Part shown: piece by piece, positions 14,747-23,710 of the stretch
How positions within the stretch are numbered: position 1 is the first letter of the stretch
How the letters are laid out: every line of letters starts with the position of its first letter
Source of the DNA: JAWLGW01 sp964569055
Lineage (GTDB): Bacteria > Planctomycetota > J058
Reading direction: 5' to 3'
NCBI GenBank assembly: GCA_964569055.1
Contig: CAZMSZ010000010.1
Coordinates: forward strand, 1-45,581
DNA length: 45,581 bases
Notes under the pieces: model-generated
The model's input: only the letters and a program-made list of their open reading frames with translations
What the model was told of the DNA's origin: nothing
Database searches by the model: none
Program-made: the position numbers and the translations under genes

Positions 14747-16030
14747 ATGAGCGAGCTCGGCCAGCAGGGCTGCGGCTGCGACCCCGGCCGTCGCGCGTTC
14801 TTGGGCTGGGGGCTGCGCTGGTCCCTGGCGGGGACGCTCGGCCTCGCGCTGAGCGCGCGCGACGCCCGCGGCCAGGAGCGCCCGCGCGGCGCGGACGCGG
14901 TGATCCTGCTCTACATGAACGGCGGCATGAGCCAGACCGACACCTTCGACCCCAAGCCGGGGACGGCCAGCGCCGGGCCGCTGCGGGCGATCGCCACGCG
15001 GGCCAAGGGGGTCCAGTTCTCCGAGCTGCTGCCGCGCCTGGCCGAGCGGGCCGACGAGCTGGCGGTGATCCGCAGCATGGCGACCCGCGAGGGCGCCCAC
15101 GACCGCGCCCGCTACCTGCTCCACACCGGCTACGCCCCGAGCGGGACGGTGGCGCACCCCGACCTCGGGGCGCTGGTCGCGCAGGCCAAGCACGACGACG
15201 ACCTCGACCTGCCGGCCTACGTCACGATCGGCGGCGCCGGCGTGGGGGCGGGCTTCCTGGGGGTCGGCTGCTCACCGTTCGTGGTCGGCGACCCGACCCG
15301 CCCCGTGGCCGACCTGCGCTACCCCGACGGGGTCGACGCGCGGCGGTTCGGCCGCCGCCGGCGCCTGCTCGAGGCGATCGAGCGCCGGTTCCGCAAGCAG
15401 CACCCCGGCCTCGAGACCGAGGGGCACACCGAGGTCTACGAGCGGGCGGACCGGCTGATGCACTCCCCGCGCCTGGCGGCGTTCGACGTCGCGAGCGAGG
15501 ACGCGGCGGTGCGCGCGCGCTACGGCGAGGGGACCTTCGGCCAGGGCTGCCTCCTGGCCCGCCGGCTGGTCGAGGTCGGGGTCAAGGCGGTCGAGGTCGA
15601 GCTCGGGGGCTGGGACACCCACCAGGACAACTTCACCAAGAACCGCGCGCTGGCGGGTCAGCTCGACGCCGGGCTGTCGGCGCTGCTCGCCGATCTCCAG
15701 GAGCGCGAGCGCCTGGGCCGCACGCTCGTCGCCGTGCTCACCGAGTTCGGCCGCACGCCCGGGATCAACCGCGACGAGGGACGCGACCACTTCGCCAACG
15801 GCTGGAGCGTGGTCCTGGCCGGCGGCGGCCTGCGCGGCGGCCTCGCGCTCGGCGCCACCAGCGAGGACGGCCGCGCGATCGCCGAGCGCCCCGTCACCGC
15901 GCAGGACCTCATGGCCACGCTGTTCCACGCCCTCGGCTGCGACCCCGCGCGCGTGAACGAGACCCGCGGCGGCCGCCCGATCCGCGCGGTCGAGGCGGGG
16001 GGCAAGGTGCTGAAGGAGCTGTTCGCCTAG
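14747..16030 (+). CDS. Tat-exported DUF1501 family protein
   Basis: 427 residues, ATG after GAGGAGG. A twin-arginine signal is visible (RRAFLGWGLRWSLAGTLGLALS) with cleavage likely near ARG-QE. The mature domain has DUF1501 hallmarks: AVILLYMNGGMSQTDTFDPKPG, then SELLPRLAERADELAVIRSM with its catalytic-like Thr/His surroundings (TREGAHDRARYLLHTGYAP), GGWDTHQDNF and a C-terminal LTEFGRTPGINRDEGRDH. The family belongs to the alkaline-phosphatase/sulfatase-like superfamily and is strongly expanded in Planctomycetota. There it usually sits beside a DUF1549/DUF1553 cytochrome-like gene, which is absent here. The substrate is unknown. The stop lies just before the inverted-repeat cassette. Confidence 0.9.
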   Translation: MSELGQQGCGCDPGRRAFLGWGLRWSLAGTLGLALSARDARGQERPRGADAVILLYMNGGMSQTDTFDPKPGTASAGPLRAIATRAKGVQFSELLPRLAERADELAVIRSMATREGAHDRARYLLHTGYAPSGTVAHPDLGALVAQAKHDDDLDLPAYVTIGGAGVGAGFLGVGCSPFVVGDPTRPVADLRYPDGVDARRFGRRRRLLEAIERRFRKQHPGLETEGHTEVYERADRLMHSPRLAAFDVASEDAAVRARYGEGTFGQGCLLARRLVEVGVKAVEVELGGWDTHQDNFTKNRALAGQLDAGLSALLADLQERERLGRTLVAVLTEFGRTPGINRDEGRDHFANGWSVVLAGGGLRGGLALGATSEDGRAIAERPVTAQDLMATLFHALGCDPARVNETRGGRPIRAVEAGGKVLKELFA

Positions 16031-16034
16031 GGTT

Positions 16035-16317
<283 letters not shown>

Positions 16318-16322
16318 GGACG

Positions 16323-17339
16323 CTAGACGCGTCCCAGGCCCGTCCCCAGGAACACCGCGACGAGGTAGGCGGCCACGGGGATCGCGACGCACAGCTCGGC
16401 CAGGCCGCCCAGGACGGGGGCCCACAGCGCGGCCTCTCGCGCGAGCTGCTCGCGGTGGAGCGCGGCGAGCTCGCGCAGCTCGGCCGGGAGGTCGGGGCGG
16501 CGGACCGCCTGCTCGATCGCGAGGGTCGCCGTCGCTCCGAGGAACGGCGCGCCCGTGAGCACCTGCCGCGCGTCGGCGCCCTGCCGCGCCTGCTCCGTCA
16601 GCCAGCGCAGCTCCTCGGCCACGATCCGCTCGCCGAACCCGGCCTCGGCGTGGGCGAGGGCCTCGGGCAAGGGGAGTCCGCTCCCGAGCGCGACCGCGAC
16701 GAGGTCGAGGTAGCGCGCGGTCGTCTCGAGCTCGAGCAGGCGGCGGACCAGGAGCGCCTCGCGGCCGATCCGCTCGAGCGTGCGCAGGCCGGGGCCGCTG
16801 CGGAGCGCCAGCCAGATCGCGCCGACCAGGGTCGGCAGGGCCAGGAGACCGCCCACCGCGGCCGCCAGCAGGGGCTGGAGCGGGGTGCCGGCGTCCAGCG
16901 TGCTCTCGGGCGGCAGCGTGAAGCTCGACAGCGCGGCCGGGAGCGTCGTCTCCAGGGTGTCCGCCGGCACGACGAGCAGCGCGGTGACCACCAGGGGCAG
17001 CGCGATCGCGAGCACCACGAACCCGACCGCCTTGCGGAGCGGCCCCCCCAGCGCGTCGCGCCAGGCGCGCGCGAGCTCCGCCTGCCCGTCCACTCGAGTC
17101 GCCAACAGCGCCAGGGCCCGCGCCGGATCGTGCGCTCCGGCCGCGAGCAGCGCCGCCTCGGCGGGCGTCGCCAGACCGGCGGCCACGACCACCTCGTCCA
17201 GGCGCGCGCCCTCGCCGACCCCCCGCGGGGCGCGCCCGACGTCGAGCACCGCCAGCGCGTCGCCGAGCGGGACGCCGCGCTCGACCAGGCCTGCCAGCCG
17301 CCGCAGCGCGGCCGCTCGCCGCTCCGCGCCGACGCTCAC
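16323..17339 (-). CDS. GspF/PilC-like inner-membrane protein (third copy)
   Basis: 338 residues. The GTG at 17339 overlaps the preceding stop (GTGA). Two GspF-like halves each precede membrane segments: AVGFVVLAIALPLVVTALLVV (about 115-135), PLLAAAVGGLLALPTLVGAIW, and a C-terminal CVAIPVAAYLVAVFLG. Motifs such as ALGSGLPLPEALAHAEAGFG are typical of the helical bundle of T2SS GspF or pilus PilC. This copy is shorter than usual (about 400) and its first domain is reduced. It is last in the operon, downstream of the pseudopilins, which is an unusual position for GspF. It probably interacts with the assembly ATPase or the pseudopilins at the inner membrane. Confidence 0.75.
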   Translation of the reverse strand: MSVGAERRAAALRRLAGLVERGVPLGDALAVLDVGRAPRGVGEGARLDEVVVAAGLATPAEAALLAAGAHDPARALALLATRVDGQAELARAWRDALGGPLRKAVGFVVLAIALPLVVTALLVVPADTLETTLPAALSSFTLPPESTLDAGTPLQPLLAAAVGGLLALPTLVGAIWLALRSGPGLRTLERIGREALLVRRLLELETTARYLDLVAVALGSGLPLPEALAHAEAGFGERIVAEELRWLTEQARQGADARQVLTGAPFLGATATLAIEQAVRRPDLPAELRELAALHREQLAREAALWAPVLGGLAELCVAIPVAAYLVAVFLGTGLGRV

Positions 17340-17749
17340 GCGCCGAGCTCCCGCCGCTCGAGCACGCGGCACCGGCCGCCCTCGACGCGGACGCGCAGCC
17401 GCAGCTCGGACGCGATCCGCTCGCGCGAGCCCGCGCGCGGCGCCCAGGCCCGCACGATCACGCGGCGCTCGCGGCCGGTCCCCACGACCTCGACCGAGAC
17501 CTCCCCGCCGAGCAGGGCCCGCGACCCGCGCGCCGGCGCGCGGCCGGCGGCCAGCGCGGCCCGCGCCTCGGCCCAGGCGGCGTCCGCCAGCGCCCGGGCC
17601 TGCGCTCGCGGCTCGCCGCGGATCGCCACGGGGAAGGCGCTGGCCACCGCGGCGCGCCAGGCGATCGCCGTGGCCAGCGCGACCAGCGCGGCCGCCAGGA
17701 CCATCATGATCGCCATGCCGCGGCGTCGCGGGCCGCCGGCGCGCCTCAT
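17336..17749 (-). CDS. GspK-like minor pseudopilin
   Basis: 137 residues. A basic leader ends in Gly (RRRG) followed by a hydrophobic helix (MAIMMVLAAALVALATAIAW), the prepilin-peptidase architecture. Position +5 is Met rather than Glu, as in GspK-type minor pseudopilins, which naturally lack Glu5. The remaining 90 residues are helix then strands ending in LRLRVRVEGGRCRVLERREL. It is far shorter than classical GspK (about 300), so it may be a reduced tip pseudopilin. Overlaps of four bases with both neighbours indicate one operon. Confidence 0.65.
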   Translation of the reverse strand: MRRAGGPRRRGMAIMMVLAAALVALATAIAWRAAVASAFPVAIRGEPRAQARALADAAWAEARAALAAGRAPARGSRALLGGEVSVEVVGTGRERRVIVRAWAPRAGSRERIASELRLRVRVEGGRCRVLERRELGA

Positions 17750-18273
17750 CGCCCCACCTCCCCGCTCCCGACCAGGGCGCGCGTGGAGAGGAGCGCGGGC
17801 GCTTTACCGGCGCGGCGCCGTGGCAGCGCGAGGTCGAGCGCGACGGCCCGGATCTCCTCGGGGCGGCGGGCGTCGAACCTCAGCGTCAGCGCGTCCGCGA
17901 CGGCGAGGCGCTCGCGCCGCGCCGCGCCGCCGCGCGCGGGATACGTGAGCTGGACCAGCGCCCGCGCCGGGCCGTCGCCGGCGAGCTGGAAGGCCACGTA
18001 CCCGCCGTCGGGGCGGACGAGCACCAGCGCCGAGGGGCCGTGCGCGATCGCGCCGTCGGGCGTGCGGGCGGCGAGGCGGGCGGCCTGGCGGACCTCGAGC
18101 GCCACGCGGTCGATCGCGCGCACGCACGCCGCGAGGTCGTCCACGTAGGCCGTCATCTGGCGGTGCTGCGCCGCCAGCCGGGTGCCGAGCGGGAGCACCG
18201 AGAGCGTGAGCAGGACCACCAGACCGATCGCCACCACCAGCTCGATCAGCGTCACGCGGCGGGCGGCGGTCAC
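17746..18273 (-). CDS. Pseudopilin (GspJ-like) with atypical leader
   Basis: 175 residues with a GTG start overlapping the previous stop (GTGA). The N-terminal helix RVTLIELVVAIGLVVLLTL matches class III pilin-like signals with Glu5, but the residue before the mature end is Arg rather than the usual Gly. The body (30-175) has a helix (RQMTAYVDDLAACVRAIDRV) and then pilin-like strands, with SALVLVRPDGGYVAFQLAGD similar to GspJ/PilW beta regions. It should assemble into a short periplasmic pseudopilus. The missing Gly-1 raises the question of whether it is processed by a standard prepilin peptidase. Confidence 0.7.
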   Translation of the reverse strand: MTAARRVTLIELVVAIGLVVLLTLSVLPLGTRLAAQHRQMTAYVDDLAACVRAIDRVALEVRQAARLAARTPDGAIAHGPSALVLVRPDGGYVAFQLAGDGPARALVQLTYPARGGAARRERLAVADALTLRFDARRPEEIRAVALDLALPRRRAGKAPALLSTRALVGSGEVGR

Positions 18274-18677
18274 GAGCGGTCCCTCCCCGCGGCGACCAGC
18301 GTGACCAAGCGCAGCGTGCGCGCGGCCTCGCGCGGCGGGACCCCGGCGGCGCTCCACGAGGCCTCGACCGCCACCTCGAGGAGCGCACCCGAGCGCTCGC
18401 GCACGACGAGCCGCAGGGCGAGCCCCCCGAGCCCGGCGGCGCTCGGCCAGCGCTCGGGCGCCAGCCGGAACACGCCCGGGCGCAGCCCGTTCGAGGTCGC
18501 GGCCTGCCGGGCGCGCGACAGCTCGCCCTCGACGATCAGCCGCGCCGTCTCGCGCTCGAACGCCTCGCGCACGGCCCGCAGCTCGGCGCCGGGGGGCGGG
18601 AACAAGGCGGGCAGCAGGATCACCGCCAGCGCCAGCGCCACCACGACCTCGCTGAGCGTCAGCCTCCGGCTCGTCAC
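18270..18677 (-). CDS. Pseudopilin (GspI-like) with atypical leader
   Basis: 135 residues. The GTG at 18677 overlaps the stop of the GspF-like gene and is preceded by GGAGGT. The leader VTSRR is followed by LTLSEVVVALALAVILLPALF. Glu5 is kept but Gly-1 is replaced by Arg, as in the next gene. The C-terminal 85 residues contain a helix (REAFERETARLIVEGELSRA) and strands (LRLVVRERSGALLEVAVEASW). Length and order suggest a GspI- or GspH-like minor pseudopilin. It may pair with the GspJ-like and GspK-like proteins to form the tip complex, by analogy with T2SS. Confidence 0.65.
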   Translation of the reverse strand: MTSRRLTLSEVVVALALAVILLPALFPPPGAELRAVREAFERETARLIVEGELSRARQAATSNGLRPGVFRLAPERWPSAAGLGGLALRLVVRERSGALLEVAVEASWSAAGVPPREAARTLRLVTLVAAGRDRS

Positions 18678-19879
18678 CACGGGATACCTCCGGTGAGGTG
18701 CATCACGCTCAGGAACGGGGCCCAGTAGTGGCACGCCACCAGCGCGCCGATCGCCAGCAACGCGAGCGGGAACGTCCAGGCGGCGAGGGCGCGCACCCGC
18801 CGCTCGTGCTCGGCGGTCGCGCGGGCCGCGGCGGCGGCGAGCGCGCTCGCCTCGCCGCCGGCGAGCTGCGGGAGCGCGCGCTCCCCGAGCGCCCCGCTCG
18901 CCGCCAGCGCCTCGAGCAGCGGCCGCCCTTCGCGCGCCTGCGCCGCGGCCGCGCGCAGGGCGGGCTCGGAGACCGGCCCGGCCGGGGCGAGCAGCTCGAG
19001 CGCCTCGTGCGCGGGGAGGCCCGCGCGCACGCAGGCGCCGAGCAGCCGCGCGAAGCGCGCGCGCTGGAGGTCGCGCCAGGCGACGCGCACCCCGGGGAAC
19101 CAGCGCTGCGCCCCGTCCTCGCCGGGCCTCGCCGCCAGGAGGCCGCCCGCCGCCCACGCCACGAACAGGAGCACCGGGACCGCCACCAGGAGCAGGGGCT
19201 GAGCGACGAGGAGCGCGACCAGCGAGCCCGGCAGCGGGGCCTCGGCGTGGCTCAGCATGTCCATCAGGCGCTGGCGCGTGACCGAGGTGTAGACCCACAG
19301 CGGGACCTGCAGCATGAGCAGCGTCGCCGCGGGGTACACCAGCGCGCCGCGGATCAGGCTGCGGGCTCGCGCGCCGCACGCGTCGTGCTCGCGCAGGGCC
19401 TCGACGGCCGCGAGCAGGGTCCCGCTCTCGCGCGCCCGCTCGAGGACCTGCGGCCAGGGGTCGGGGAAGGCGCCAGGCGCGCGCCCCAGGCCGCGTCCCA
19501 GCGAGCCCTCCTGGAGCCCGGCGGCCACGTCGAACGCCAGCGCGCGCGCGCGGCGCAGGCGGATCGTGGGCAGCCACAGCACGGTCGACGGCCCGAACAG
19601 CCGCCGCCAGGTGCTGACCGAGCGCGGGCCCGTCCCCGCGCGCCGCTCGAGGTCCTCGGCCAGCGCCAGCAGCGCCTGCTCGAGCGGCAGCCCCCTGCGG
19701 CAGGCGAAGGCGAGCTGGTCGAGCAGGAGCGCGCGCAGCTCCTCGTCGGCCCGGCTGCGCGCGCGCTTGAGCAGGCCGCCGACCGCGACGAACAGCAGGA
19801 GGAGCCCCAGGCAGGCCCCGACCAGCGCCAGGGTCGGGAGGTCCAGCCACCAGAACGGCGTCCCGGCCGCGAGGCCCAT
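18674..19879 (-). CDS. GspF/PilC-like inner-membrane protein (second copy)
   Basis: 401 residues, the usual GspF length. The ATG shares its A with the preceding TGA. An N-terminal membrane helix (LALVGACLGLLLLFVAVGGLL) precedes the two cytosolic bundles (ELRALLLDQLAFACRRGLPL and FARLLGACVRAGLPAHEALELL). There are further membrane segments at SLVALLVAQPLLLVAVPVLLF and FPLALLAIGALVACHYW. The repeated 'RxGLPxxxALxxL' pattern is diagnostic of the GspF/TadC/PilC fold. The N-terminal helix is reminiscent of TadB/TadC proteins. It probably forms, with the first copy, the platform on which the GspE ATPase acts. Confidence 0.8.
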   Translation of the reverse strand: MGLAAGTPFWWLDLPTLALVGACLGLLLLFVAVGGLLKRARSRADEELRALLLDQLAFACRRGLPLEQALLALAEDLERRAGTGPRSVSTWRRLFGPSTVLWLPTIRLRRARALAFDVAAGLQEGSLGRGLGRAPGAFPDPWPQVLERARESGTLLAAVEALREHDACGARARSLIRGALVYPAATLLMLQVPLWVYTSVTRQRLMDMLSHAEAPLPGSLVALLVAQPLLLVAVPVLLFVAWAAGGLLAARPGEDGAQRWFPGVRVAWRDLQRARFARLLGACVRAGLPAHEALELLAPAGPVSEPALRAAAAQAREGRPLLEALAASGALGERALPQLAGGEASALAAAAARATAEHERRVRALAAWTFPLALLAIGALVACHYWAPFLSVMHLTGGIPW

Positions 19880-21057
19880 CAGGGCAGCCTCGTGGCGACG
19901 GCCAGGAGCTGCGTGGCCACGATCAGGACCGCCGCCCCGAGCGCGAGCTCGAGGGCCAGCTCGAGCGCGGCGCCCCACCCGCGCGCGCGCCGCTCGAACG
20001 CGCGCAGCCGCTCCTCGCCCATGACGGCGAGCTCGGCCCCGAGCGCCTCACCGCCGCGCTCCCCGACCGCCGTCAAGACCCGCGCCTCGGCGGGCGTGAC
20101 CAGCCGCGCGTCCGCCAGGGCGCGCGCGAGCGCCACGCCCTCCGCCAGCGCGGGCTCGAGCCGATCGCGCTCGGCGCGTCTGCGTCCCACGATCCGGCCG
20201 AGCGCGGCCGCGGTCAGCGACCAGGCCTCGCCCGGGGCCATCCCGCGCGCGAGCAGCGCGGCGAGGCTGCGCAGCACGAGGGCCTGACGGACCGGCCGGC
20301 CGAGCCCCGGGAGCCCGCGACCACGCAGGGGGGCCCGCGCCAGGCCGCGCCCGAGGGCGAGCGGGAGGAGGAGCAGGGCGAGCACGAGCGCCGCGCCCGC
20401 GGCGAGGACGAGGTCGGGGCGCTCGCCGGCGGCGGCGACGCCGCGTACCAGCCAGGGCACCTCGCGAGCGGTGCTCGCGGTCAACCGCACGATCGCGTCG
20501 GCGGCGGGCGCCCCGAGCACGCAGCCCGCCGCGGCGATGCCCACCGCCAGCCCGCTCACCAGGAGCGGGTAGGACACGGCCGCGGCGGCGCGCGCCCGCG
20601 CGGCGTCGAGCCTCGTCAGCAGGTCCGCCAGCTCGCCCAGATAGGCCGGGACCGCCCCGCTCCGCTCGCCCGCCCGGACCAGGCCCTGGACCAGCGGGCT
20701 CGCCAGCTCGCCGCCGCCCGCCGCGAGCGCGTCGGCCAGCGAGGCGCCGTCGCCGCTCGCCGCGGCGGCCTGGGCGAGCGCGTCGGTCAGCCGCCCGCGC
20801 CGCAGGCCGGCGGCGATCCGCCGCAGGGCGCGGTCGAGCGGGAGCCCGGCCTCGAGCAGCGCGGCCAGGTCGCGCAGCGCGCGCGCGAGCGCCACCTCGG
20901 GCAAGGGCTCGCTCCCGCCGGCGGGCGCGAGCGCCTGGAGCGAGTCCCTGGCGCGCGTCGGCAGCGTCCCCAGCGCCTCGGCGCGGCTGCGCCCGGTGAG
21001 GGTCAGGCGCCGGGCGATCCCATCCTCGTCCACGAGCTCCGCGGCGTACTCCCTCAC
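19879..21057 (-). CDS. GspF/PilC-like inner-membrane protein (first copy)
   Basis: 392 residues with a GTG start overlapping the GspE stop. The N-terminus has the classical GspF opening (REYAAELVDEDGIARRLTLTGRS). It continues with ALRDLAALLEAGLPLDRAL and RAGERSGAVPAYLGELADLL, the family's conserved Gly-Glu-x-Ser-Gly helix. Membrane segments include PLLVSGLAVGIAAAGCVLG, LVLAAGAALVLALLLLPLAL and LELALGAAVLIVATQLLAV. This is the most canonical of the three GspF-like proteins in the operon and directly follows the ATPase gene, as in other T2SS and type IV pilus loci. Confidence 0.88.
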   Translation of the reverse strand: MREYAAELVDEDGIARRLTLTGRSRAEALGTLPTRARDSLQALAPAGGSEPLPEVALARALRDLAALLEAGLPLDRALRRIAAGLRRGRLTDALAQAAAASGDGASLADALAAGGGELASPLVQGLVRAGERSGAVPAYLGELADLLTRLDAARARAAAAVSYPLLVSGLAVGIAAAGCVLGAPAADAIVRLTASTAREVPWLVRGVAAAGERPDLVLAAGAALVLALLLLPLALGRGLARAPLRGRGLPGLGRPVRQALVLRSLAALLARGMAPGEAWSLTAAALGRIVGRRRAERDRLEPALAEGVALARALADARLVTPAEARVLTAVGERGGEALGAELAVMGEERLRAFERRARGWGAALELALELALGAAVLIVATQLLAVATRLP

Positions 21058-22250
21058 GGCGCCCCCAGCACGCGCGCGACCTCGTCGGCGGTCGTCCAGC
21101 CGGCGGAGACCGCGGCCGCGCCCGCGTCCGCCAGGGCCCGCCAGCCGTCGCGGCGGGCGAGCGCCTCGAGCCGCCCCACGCTGGCCCGCTCCAGCACCGC
21201 GCGCCGCAGCTCGTCGTCGAGCTCGAGCCGCTCGACCAGGGGCAGCCGGCCGCGAAAACCCGTCCCGCCGCAGCAGGGCCCGCCCGCGCCGCCGCAGGGC
21301 GCGCACGTCCGGCGGACCAGCCGCTGCGCGAACACCTGCCGCAGCGTCGAGGCCAGCGCGAACGGCTCCACGCCGAGGTCGAGCAGGCGGGCGAGCGCCT
21401 CGCAGCTCCCGCCGGCGTGGATCGTGGTCAGCACCAGGTGTCCGGTCAGCCCGGCCTCGACCGCGATCGCCGCGGTCTCGCCGTCACGGACCTCACCCAC
21501 GAAGATCACCTCGGGGTCCTGGCGCAGCAGCGCGCGCAGCGCCGCGGCGAAGTCGAGGCCGCCGAGCCGATCGACGGGGGTCTGGTCCACGCCGTCGAGG
21601 GCGGCCTCGACCGGCTCCTCGATCGTGACGCAGCTCCGGGGCGCGCCCGCCGCGCCGCCGGCCACCACCTCGCGCAGCGCCGCGTAGATCGCGGTCGTCT
21701 TGCCGCTCCCGGCCGGGCCGCAGAACGCGAGCAAGCCCTGCGGCTGACGCAGCGCGGCCCGCAGCGCCGCGAGCTCGCCCTCCGGCCAGCCGAGCGCGTC
21801 GAGCGCCTCGGGCCCGGCGGCCGCGCCGAGCAGTCGGAGCACCGCCTTCTCGCCGTGCAGCGTCGGCACCACCGAGACCCGCAGCTCGCCAGGCCCGCCG
21901 CTCTTCTCGCGCGGCACGCGTCCGTCCTGGGGCACGTCGGTGCGGTAGGTGAGGAGGCCCGCCAGCACCTTGATCCGCTGGACCAACAGCGGGAGCGCCT
22001 CGCGCGGCAGGCGGGCCACCTCGCGCAGCACCCCGTCCACGCGCAAGCGCACGCGGAAGGCGTCGACCTCGGGCGCGACGTGGGCGTCGCTCGCGCCGAG
22101 GCGCCAGGCCTCGCTCAGCAGCGCGTCGACCGCGGCGGCCGTCGGCGCGTCCGGCGCCGCGCGGGCCGCCTCCAGGCAGCGCGCGCCGACGTCTGTGCGC
22201 TCCTCCGACCCCGCGGCGGCGAGCTCGAGCGACGCCTCGCTCCCCCTCAC
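21054..22250 (-). CDS. GspE/PilB-type secretion ATPase
   Basis: 398 residues, GTG start overlapping the HEAT gene stop. The C-terminal ATPase core is complete: Walker A GPAGSGKTT (178-186), Asp box CVTIEEPVE, Walker B VIFVGEVRDGET and His box LVLTTIHAGG. The tetracysteine zinc module CAPCGGAGGPCCGGTGFRGR follows. It powers pseudopilus assembly at the cytoplasmic face by hydrolysing ATP. The protein is about 100 residues shorter than typical GspE; the N1/N2 domain that docks GspL is largely missing. No gspL or gspM gene is seen nearby. Confidence 0.92.
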   Translation of the reverse strand: MRGSEASLELAAAGSEERTDVGARCLEAARAAPDAPTAAAVDALLSEAWRLGASDAHVAPEVDAFRVRLRVDGVLREVARLPREALPLLVQRIKVLAGLLTYRTDVPQDGRVPREKSGGPGELRVSVVPTLHGEKAVLRLLGAAAGPEALDALGWPEGELAALRAALRQPQGLLAFCGPAGSGKTTAIYAALREVVAGGAAGAPRSCVTIEEPVEAALDGVDQTPVDRLGGLDFAAALRALLRQDPEVIFVGEVRDGETAAIAVEAGLTGHLVLTTIHAGGSCEALARLLDLGVEPFALASTLRQVFAQRLVRRTCAPCGGAGGPCCGGTGFRGRLPLVERLELDDELRRAVLERASVGRLEALARRDGWRALADAGAAAVSAGWTTADEVARVLGAP

Positions 22251-23539
22251 CGCGCACCTCCCCCGGGCGTTCGCCCCGAGAGGTCGGCCAGGAGCTGCGC
22301 CAGGTACGGGTGCGGCTCCGCCGCGGCCCGCGCGGCGAGCTCGGCGGGCGGGTAGGCCGCCAGGAGGACCCGCAGGACCGGCAGCTGGCGGGCCCGCTCC
22401 TGCTTCAGGACGCGCTCCGCCGCCGCGCCCCACCGCGAGCGCCACGCTCCGTGTCGCTGCACCTCGAGGCGCCCGTCGTCGTGGGTCGTGATCTGGGGAG
22501 CGCGCGCCCGCAGGTTCGCCATGAGGGCGTCGAGCGCCCAGGGCGCGCCGAGCCGCAGGCCGGCCAACCGCGCCGCCGCCTGCGCGTCGCTGTCCCGCGA
22601 TCGCCGGGCGCGCTCGACGAGGCGCTCCACCGTGGCGCGATCGGCGCCGCGAACCTCGGCGGGTGCGCCGGGCTCCAGCAACAGGTCGACGAACCCGAGC
22701 GCCGCCTCCGCGACGGGCGCGGGCCCGGTCTCGATCAGCATGGCCACGCGCCGAGGAGCCTCCTCACCCAGCGCCAGCAGCGCCGGGAGGAGCGCCGCCT
22801 GAACGTCCGGGGGGGCGGCCTCGAACGCGGCCACCAGCCGCGCTCGCGCCGCTCCTTGCAGCGGGCTCGAGTCGGAGTCGTCGGCCGCCGCCCAGAGCGC
22901 CCGGCGCGGGTCCCTCGCCCCGGTGAGGCCATGGCGTCGCGCGAGCTCGCGCGCCGCGACGAACGCCACGTCGGGGGTGGCCTGCTCCACCCCATCGAGC
23001 AGCGCCAGCGCGAGGTCCGTGGGCGTTTGCAGGTAGCTCGTCTCGAGCAGCACCGCCAGGGCGCGCCGCTGATCGGCGGGCGCGTACGTGCGCAGCGAGA
23101 GCGCCCGCCGGATCGCCTCGAGGTCGCCGGCCCGCAGGTCGTCGGTCTGGCGGGCGAGCGCGCGCGCCGCCTGGAGGCGCGCGTCCGCGTCCGCCGACGC
23201 GAGCGCCTCCAGGCGCTGCGCGTGGGTGAGCTCGCGGGCGACGAGCCGCGGGGCGATCGCCGCCGCCGCGGTCGCCAGGAGCGCGAAGATCAGCCGCATG
23301 CCGGTCTGGAGGCAGGCGCCGTCGATCGCGCGCGGCGGCGGGAGCGGGACGGCCACCGGGGGCGCGTGGCGGACGCCGGGCGCCGCCGGCAGCCCGCCGC
23401 GCTCGCGCAGCGCGCGGGCCAGCTCGTGCTGCCCGCGGCCCTCGAGCAGCGTCACCAGCGCGCGGCTGGCGTCGAGGTCGGGGGCGTCGCCGGTCGCCGC
23501 CTCGTACAGCCGTTGCTCCTCGCTCCAGCCCTCGCGCAC
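22247..23539 (-). CDS. HEAT-like protein, first gene of the secretion operon
   Basis: 430 residues. The GTG at 23539 is preceded by GGAGGG; an internal ATG at 23299 would start directly at the membrane helix but has no ribosome site. Residues 1-75 form a cytosolic head with a helix pair (ASRALVTLLEGRGQHELARALRERGG, in part) and a Pro-rich linker. Residues 81-97 are a membrane anchor. The rest is helical HEAT-like repeats, for example DLEAIRRALSLRTYAPADQR, AFVAARELARRHGLTGAR and AALLPALLALGEEAPRRVAM. It could act as an adaptor replacing GspL/GspM between the ATPase and the envelope. That is inference from topology and position only. Confidence 0.6.
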   Translation of the reverse strand: MREGWSEEQRLYEAATGDAPDLDASRALVTLLEGRGQHELARALRERGGLPAAPGVRHAPPVAVPLPPPRAIDGACLQTGMRLIFALLATAAAAIAPRLVARELTHAQRLEALASADADARLQAARALARQTDDLRAGDLEAIRRALSLRTYAPADQRRALAVLLETSYLQTPTDLALALLDGVEQATPDVAFVAARELARRHGLTGARDPRRALWAAADDSDSSPLQGAARARLVAAFEAAPPDVQAALLPALLALGEEAPRRVAMLIETGPAPVAEAALGFVDLLLEPGAPAEVRGADRATVERLVERARRSRDSDAQAAARLAGLRLGAPWALDALMANLRARAPQITTHDDGRLEVQRHGAWRSRWGAAAERVLKQERARQLPVLRVLLAAYPPAELAARAAAEPHPYLAQLLADLSGRTPGGGAR

Positions 23540-23584
23540 CGGCCCTCCGGGGGAGGCAGCCTACCCCAGGCCGGTCGGGAGATG

Positions 23585-23700
23585 GGGCCGGTCAGGCCAA
23601 GGTCGCGCCGACAGAAGCCAGCCCTCAGCGGTCGGCGGATAGCCGAGGTGCGGCGCCATCTCTGAGCAGAGGTCGGCTTCTTCGGCCAACCGCTGACCGC
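23585..23700. other. Cluster of inverted repeats downstream of rbfA
   Basis: The 171 bases between the secretion operon and rbfA contain nested imperfect inverted repeats. TCAGCGGTCGGC (around 23626-23637) pairs with GCCAACCGCTGA (around 23685-23696; one mismatch). GCCGACAGAAGCC pairs with GGCTTCTTCGGC (23675-23686). Together they could form a long hairpin ending rbfA transcription. The CGGCTTCTTCGGC core recurs, with one change, after the VIT-VWA gene. Confidence 0.45.
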
Positions 23701-23710
23701 CAACTGTCGG

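Noticed and set aside
23297..23299. ATG at 23299 as the start of the HEAT protein leading the secretion operon.
   Set aside because: It has no ribosome site, whereas the upstream GTG has GGAGGG and opens a plausible cytosolic head domain.
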